From assembly GCA_002633025.1 (NCBI GenBank), contig NMRB01000100.1:241009-305008 (forward strand): 64,000 nucleotides of DNA, read 5' to 3'. The notes under the pieces are model-generated. The model did no database searches. It saw only the letters and a program-made list of their open reading frames with translations, and was not told the origin of the DNA. Of this stretch, positions 47,301 to 53,300 are shown piece by piece; the first letter of the stretch is position 1; each line of letters starts with the position of its first letter. The position numbers and the translations under genes are program-made. This DNA comes from Notospermus geniculatus. Lineage: Eukaryota; Nemertea; Pilidiophora; Heteronemertea; Lineidae.

Positions 47301-50300
47301 GTAAAGCTCTCAAGTCGTACGAAGACCACATTACAGTTAAAATGGCAGGTAAGTTGAGAGTCTTTTTGGCTGTTCATAAAAATGCCAAAAATTTTGCTTT
47401 ACTTCATTTGTCATACCAATACTCATTAGTAAAATACTTCCATGGCTTCAGCTTGCCTGAATTTTTGACATCTTTGAGAAAACTTTCATCTAACCAGAAA
47501 TTCCAAGTTTTGTCATATTTCTGACTGATAGTCTGTGAGTTATTTCTCATTTGCATATTTCCAATTCCAGGCTCCGGCTGATAACGGTTCAAAAATCACA
47601 AGTTATACATTGGAGCAAGACCAAGCCCGGGGAGATGGACAGGAGCCGACTTTTGTCGAGGTCTACAGTGGTGCACAGAGAAGTTACAAACTGAACAAAC
47701 TTAATGCCTCGACGTGCTATGTGTTCAGGCTTGCAGCTGTCAATAGTATTGGCAGAGGGTAAGATTCGAGTCCAAAGGGAGGTCTCCTGAGGGAAAACCA
47801 ACTCTCTGATGGGGTATTGCAGTATTCTCTGACTAGTTTGGCTGATTTCTAGGGGCAGTTCAGGGGGTGTCAGGTTGTACTTTTTAAACGTGTTTCTTGT
47901 GGCCAGTAGTAGTGCAGAATCACAAAATTACGGGCCTCAAAATTTGAAGCATCCATTATAGTAGGAAAAGGCCATACCTTATGAAATGAGATGCACCAGG
48001 GTCATTTAGGTCGTCTGTGGCCGTGTCTTTGGTCACCGTTCCCTAATTTGAGACATATAGAAAAAGTAGCTGCGTTAGTACATGTATGTAGCAAGTTTTT
48101 CCATCAATTTTTCCAGTCCGTACTGCGAGCCGGTATTTTTCTTCACAAGTGGTAGTGTCCCCACACAACCAGATCCTCCAATGCTGTCGGAGCGGTTCGT
48201 CAAGGCGTTGACCATCTCATGGGTGCGGCGACCGAATGACGAAGCGTTCACATTACAAATGGAGGATGAAGCCACTGTGAGTAATCAATATTGGTGACAA
48301 GGAAATTCAAATGTCATGTCACGTCAGACCCTTTGTAGGCAAATGGGAAATGTTATGACATGTGATGATAAGAAAGCTAGGTCCCATGTCCTACTACGAT
48401 CAAAGAGAATTTTGTGTTGCCTTTTCCCTGCTCTTGCTATTGGGTGTGTCTTTGTGAACTGACAGGCCACAATTTCTCTCTGATTTTTGTCCAGTGAGTA
48501 CTGGTATGCTTGTACAAGCGAATATTGTAACGTTTTGTATTTCGATTTGCAGGGTCACGGCTTCATAACTGTATATAATGGGCCAGACCTCTCTCACACA
48601 GTCAAAAACCTTAGGAGAAACACGGAATACAAATACAGGGTAAGTTCTAGAGACTTAAGTTGTGCAAGTTGGCTCTCAATGGGCAATTCACCAGAGTTTT
48701 CTATGGCTGAGTTGCCCATTGAGAGCCAACTTGCATATTGTTATGGTCAGTTAGTTTCAGCTTTTACAGGTAGGGGCAGCACTGATATTCTATGTTCTGT
48801 TGTTTGGAGCGGTTTCCATGGCTTGTCAGTTAACTGTGCTTTCATTCCTCCAGTTATGTGCTAATAATGAAGAGGGCAACAGTCGATGGAGCGACACCGT
48901 GAATTACCGGACAAAACCAGACCGACCTGGCGTGCCGTGTAAGTTACTGGTCAAGGGGAAAGTGCATTCAACAAGTTTCAAGGTCATCTGGGGTAAGTAG
49001 AGTTTGGGAGTGGAGTGGTCTTGTGAAGGCCCACCAGTGTCGAATGGAAAAATGAGATTATATAAAAACCAAGCAGTGGAATCCTACTATATGTACATAG
49101 GTATTCATTGGAAAGCTCTGAGTGAGTGCTTTCCAATGAATACCTAAGTAGCAGGCTTTCTGTAACATTGGTGGGTTACTTGTTATGCCTGCAGGTGGCC
49201 AAAAAAGTTAAAGTAGGGTGCGAACGTGAATTGTGGCTGCGGTCGAAATCAGTCACATCAATGCAAAACTTGCAGTTTCACTCTTTCTCTGCCAGTCGCA
49301 GTTTTGTCCAACCCAATTTAAAAGGCCTGTGAAGTCGAGTATGCTGTAACTCACTTGGTCTCTTACTCTATTTTAGATGCGCCAAAAGATTCAGGAGGGG
49401 CTGAAATCACCAAGTATGTGCTGGAGATGGAGGAGGGACGGGGTAAGTGTTCGGCTCAGCGCCTGGAGTATTTCTTGTATTCAGTCATCAAGTTCGTCTG
49501 TGAGTTGATGCTTGTGGTGACTTTTGTTAGTGACAAAAAACCACTGGTGAATATTGATTATACAAAAAGACGTGTCCAAATTCGACCCCTACGCTTGACA
49601 AAAAAACGTAATACGTCTCAAAAGGTCAATGAAAGAAAGTCTAATTTGCCTCAAATTATTCATCTATTCTCACAACCGAAGGAGAAGGTATAATAAATGT
49701 TCCCTGCAACCTTTCCTTTTGTGTCACCCAATCCTGAATCTCATACTAGTATCTCAAACCTTCGTGCTGCTGTCTCTGACTGTTGACCTTGTTCCTATCC
49801 CCTTGATGCCTGTTCAAAATAGCTCCTGAATTCTCCCCAAAACTAGCTGCTTTTATGCTCCGAATCTGAGTTGTGAAAACTGTGAAAACTGAGTTGGGGA
49901 AACTGTACTAGTTTTCCCAAAGATCAAACAATGCTTTATCTCTGCTGCTTGATTTCTTAGCCGTCATCGTCTGTCCTTTTCCATCAACTTTTTCCCAGTA
50001 ATCTTTTAATAAGTTGTTAAGACTTAGATGGTGTGTTGAAACAATCTATCAATTTAATAAAACCAGCTACCCTGGTATTGAATGAACCAACTCTGCCTTG
50101 GTGCAGGCAAATGTTCTGCTACCACTGCTGTGGTGCAGGAAAATGTTCTGCTACCATTGCTGTGGTGGTACTGGCAAATATTCTGCTACCAGTGCTGTGG
50201 TCCAGGCAGATGACTGCTACCAATGCTGTGGTGCAGTAAAACATTCTGCTACTGCAGTGCAGGCAAATGTTCTACTACTACCACTGACCATGACATTCCA

Positions 50301-53300
50301 GTCTATCTTAACACACTATTCCCGACGTCACAGAGAACCAATGTCTGCTTTCTTTTTCAGGTTTTGATATTGTGTATGAAGGTGCTGAGAGGGAATTTAT
50401 TTGTGATCGCTTAAAACCAGGACACACGTACCGGTTACGAGTATCTATTGTGTTAGTGCAGGGGGCCACAGTGATGTAAGTTGATCATCTTTTTCTGTGG
50501 AATTCTGTACCTTGTGAATTGGTAGCTTTGAGGTTGTAATGTCATCACTTGTCAAGGAGTCATTTCAAAAGTACGATTTGGAGTGAACAGAGATGGCCTT
50601 CACTGTTCAGCTAGAATTACATTTGCCACTGTTTCCCATTCCCATTCCAGAATTCAGATATCTGTAGTGTAACCACACTTGCCATGGCCCCCGGTCCTTG
50701 TCAGTCTCCCAAACTACAGGGCAAACCCAAGGCGACGTTGTTGCATCTGAGGTGGTGTAAGTATTGTCATTCACAAACTGATTACTCAACTTGGAGGCAT
50801 TTGCCATGGACCTCAATATGGGGCTGAAATTATGTGTCCTTGGAAGAGAGGTGTCCTCCTGACAGAGGTGTCCACTAGGGGAGGTTCTCCTGTTTTGTCT
50901 AACACACGATTTCTTGTCCGTTTCAGTGTATCCTGATTCAGATGGCGGTGCTCAGGTGACTGAGTACGAGGTACGCATGACTCTCCCTGACAGTACATCA
51001 AGAGACGTGTACAAAGGCCGCGACATGGACTGTGTCGTGGCGGGCCTGTCACCTGGTCGACCGTATTTATTCCAAGTTAGAGCTTTCAACAAAGCTGGGG
51101 TGAGTTGAAGGTCACTGAATTGTAAGATGGATTGTATCAACATATTTGTGTACTTGGGCTTGACTCAGGCACTGAAATGTAAGGGAGGGAGAGTTGAGTC
51201 TCCGCACCTTGTGAATTTCACGTTGCAATTGGCAATAAATCCTTTATCTTCTGCTTTGCTGCTGCATCTGAAAATCGCACCGCAATCCAGGCAAGGGTAT
51301 TGAGGCCTTGATAGTCACAGAGTTACACAGAATGATCTTGAATGAAATGGCGTAGCTGTGACACAACTGCTGATCTGAACTTGATTGTTCTTTGTTTCCA
51401 TGTTTAGGCTGGCTCCTGGTCTGATGCTTTAGAAGTTGTAAGTGGTGCTGGTGTCCCTGACCCACCCAAGCCCCCTGTGGCTCACTGTCGCTCCTCACAC
51501 TGTGCAATAATCAACTATGGGAGGAGCCCGTCAACAATGGTGCTACAATCACGGATTATAAATTAGAATGGCAACAGAAGGCTGAGGCTGACTATGCGCA
51601 GGTAAGGCAGTGATCGATGTTGCAGTCGGCAAATGTTGGACTTCCGCCCAAGGGGTCACGGGTTAGAATCTCAGTAGAGTCGTCATTTTCTGACGGAGCA
51701 CTCCTCAACCATTTACGTCGTTTCTTGGCTTTGAAAGTTCTTTGCGGATTCTGATATCCCCTTCTGCAGGGACTCAACATCATAGACACTTTCCAGTGAT
51801 GGCCTTGCACCTCTTAGTGTATCTTTTGAATCTGATGTAAAAGTGAGGTGAATTTCTGAACACCATCAATGCTATTTCTGTTGCAGCTTTACTTTGGTGC
51901 GGCATTGAATCATGAAGTTCGAGGACTTCAACCAGCTACTACTTATAACTTCAGGGTGCAGGTAAGTGTTGTTTACGGCATCAAGCATTGAAGATAAGAT
52001 TTGTAACAGTTTGATACATCAAGTGGCAGAGTGGTAACACCAGCGCCTGTCACTTCTGAGATTCCAGGTTTGATTCCAAGTTGGCCCCATTCCTGGAGTA
52101 GAGGGGCAAGTCTAAGGGCCGTATGCACAGGTCAGACTTTAATGAAAGTGTGGCTGAAGTCCGACTTTTCTCAATGCTTCAAGCAAAGAGAAAGTCTAAC
52201 TTTAGCCATACTTTAGGCGAAAGTCCGACCCCGTGCATACGGCCCTAAGACAGAGGAGGTTTCCTAGGTGCTCTGGTTTCTTCCTGCTGTACTTGAGTTC
52301 ACTGCACCCTACATTGCATAGAGGTTAAATATTGGCATCGATATCTTTCTACAGGCCATCAACAGTGCAGGTCCGGGACCATTCAGTGCGATATCCAGCT
52401 GCGTCACACCCCCTTCCAGCCCAGGACCAGTCGTCTCAATTCGTGGCATACCGACAGCGACCTCTATCAAGCTGACGTGGAAGGAACCTCACAACAACGG
52501 CAGTGAGATCAGCTCATATAACATCGACCTCGGCGACCGACATCTGACCGTCGGTAATGAGCAGGAGTATACGATTTTAGATCTAGTCCCAGAAACAACA
52601 TATAAGTAAGTTTATGTTTCCCCATAACATGCTGGTGGTGCTCCTCCATGTAAGATGTCTTGTGCAATTTGGCTCTCTATGGGTGAAGTCAACCATAGGA
52701 ACCAGATAGTATTTGTGTCATTGGTCTCGGCATACATTGTAAGGATATTAACAATAGTGAATTTCCCATTGAGAGCCAATTGACACAAGAAAACTCGAAC
52801 ATGACTGTGATAATGGGAAGTGGTGTTGCACAGCGCTTGAGCACTGGACTCGTGACTGTGGACATGGTGGACTTGATTCCCGGTTGAGTTATCACGTGTA
52901 TTCTCAACTGCTCTGAAGGATCAAGTAATGTGTTGAACTATAACTGCCTGCATATTCATGGGTTAAATTTTCAGTTGCAACAATAAAAATCACAAAATCC
53001 TTGACAAAAAAAAAGCTGTGAATGGTATTGGTGTCGGCGCATTTAGCACTCCTATGAAGATCACGACCCGAGCGTTACCTCCTCCACCACCGAGACTTGA
53101 ATGCTTAAACTGTGGACCCAACACCCTCAAGCTGAAGTGGGGGGATGGGAAGAACCCAGATCTTATACAGTACTGCCTGGAAATGATGAGAGACAATGGA
53201 AGGTACGGATTTTGGTAACTTTTTAGCTCACCTCTCTCGGAACAGTCCGTATAGTAGTAGAGAGGGGTCCTCCTCCCAAGGGGTTCCACGCCAGTTGAAA

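Larger units (their letters stand above)
45861..53013 (+). repeat. Exon block copy 2 of the direct duplication
   Basis: It starts at the same atcaagtatg as copy 1 and ends in the poly-A before 53014. Relative to copy 1 it has a tandem third copy of one exon, a 198-bp MITE, a 130-bp MITE and two 2-bp exon insertions. It is an allele placed in series or a decaying tandem duplicate. Confidence 0.9.
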
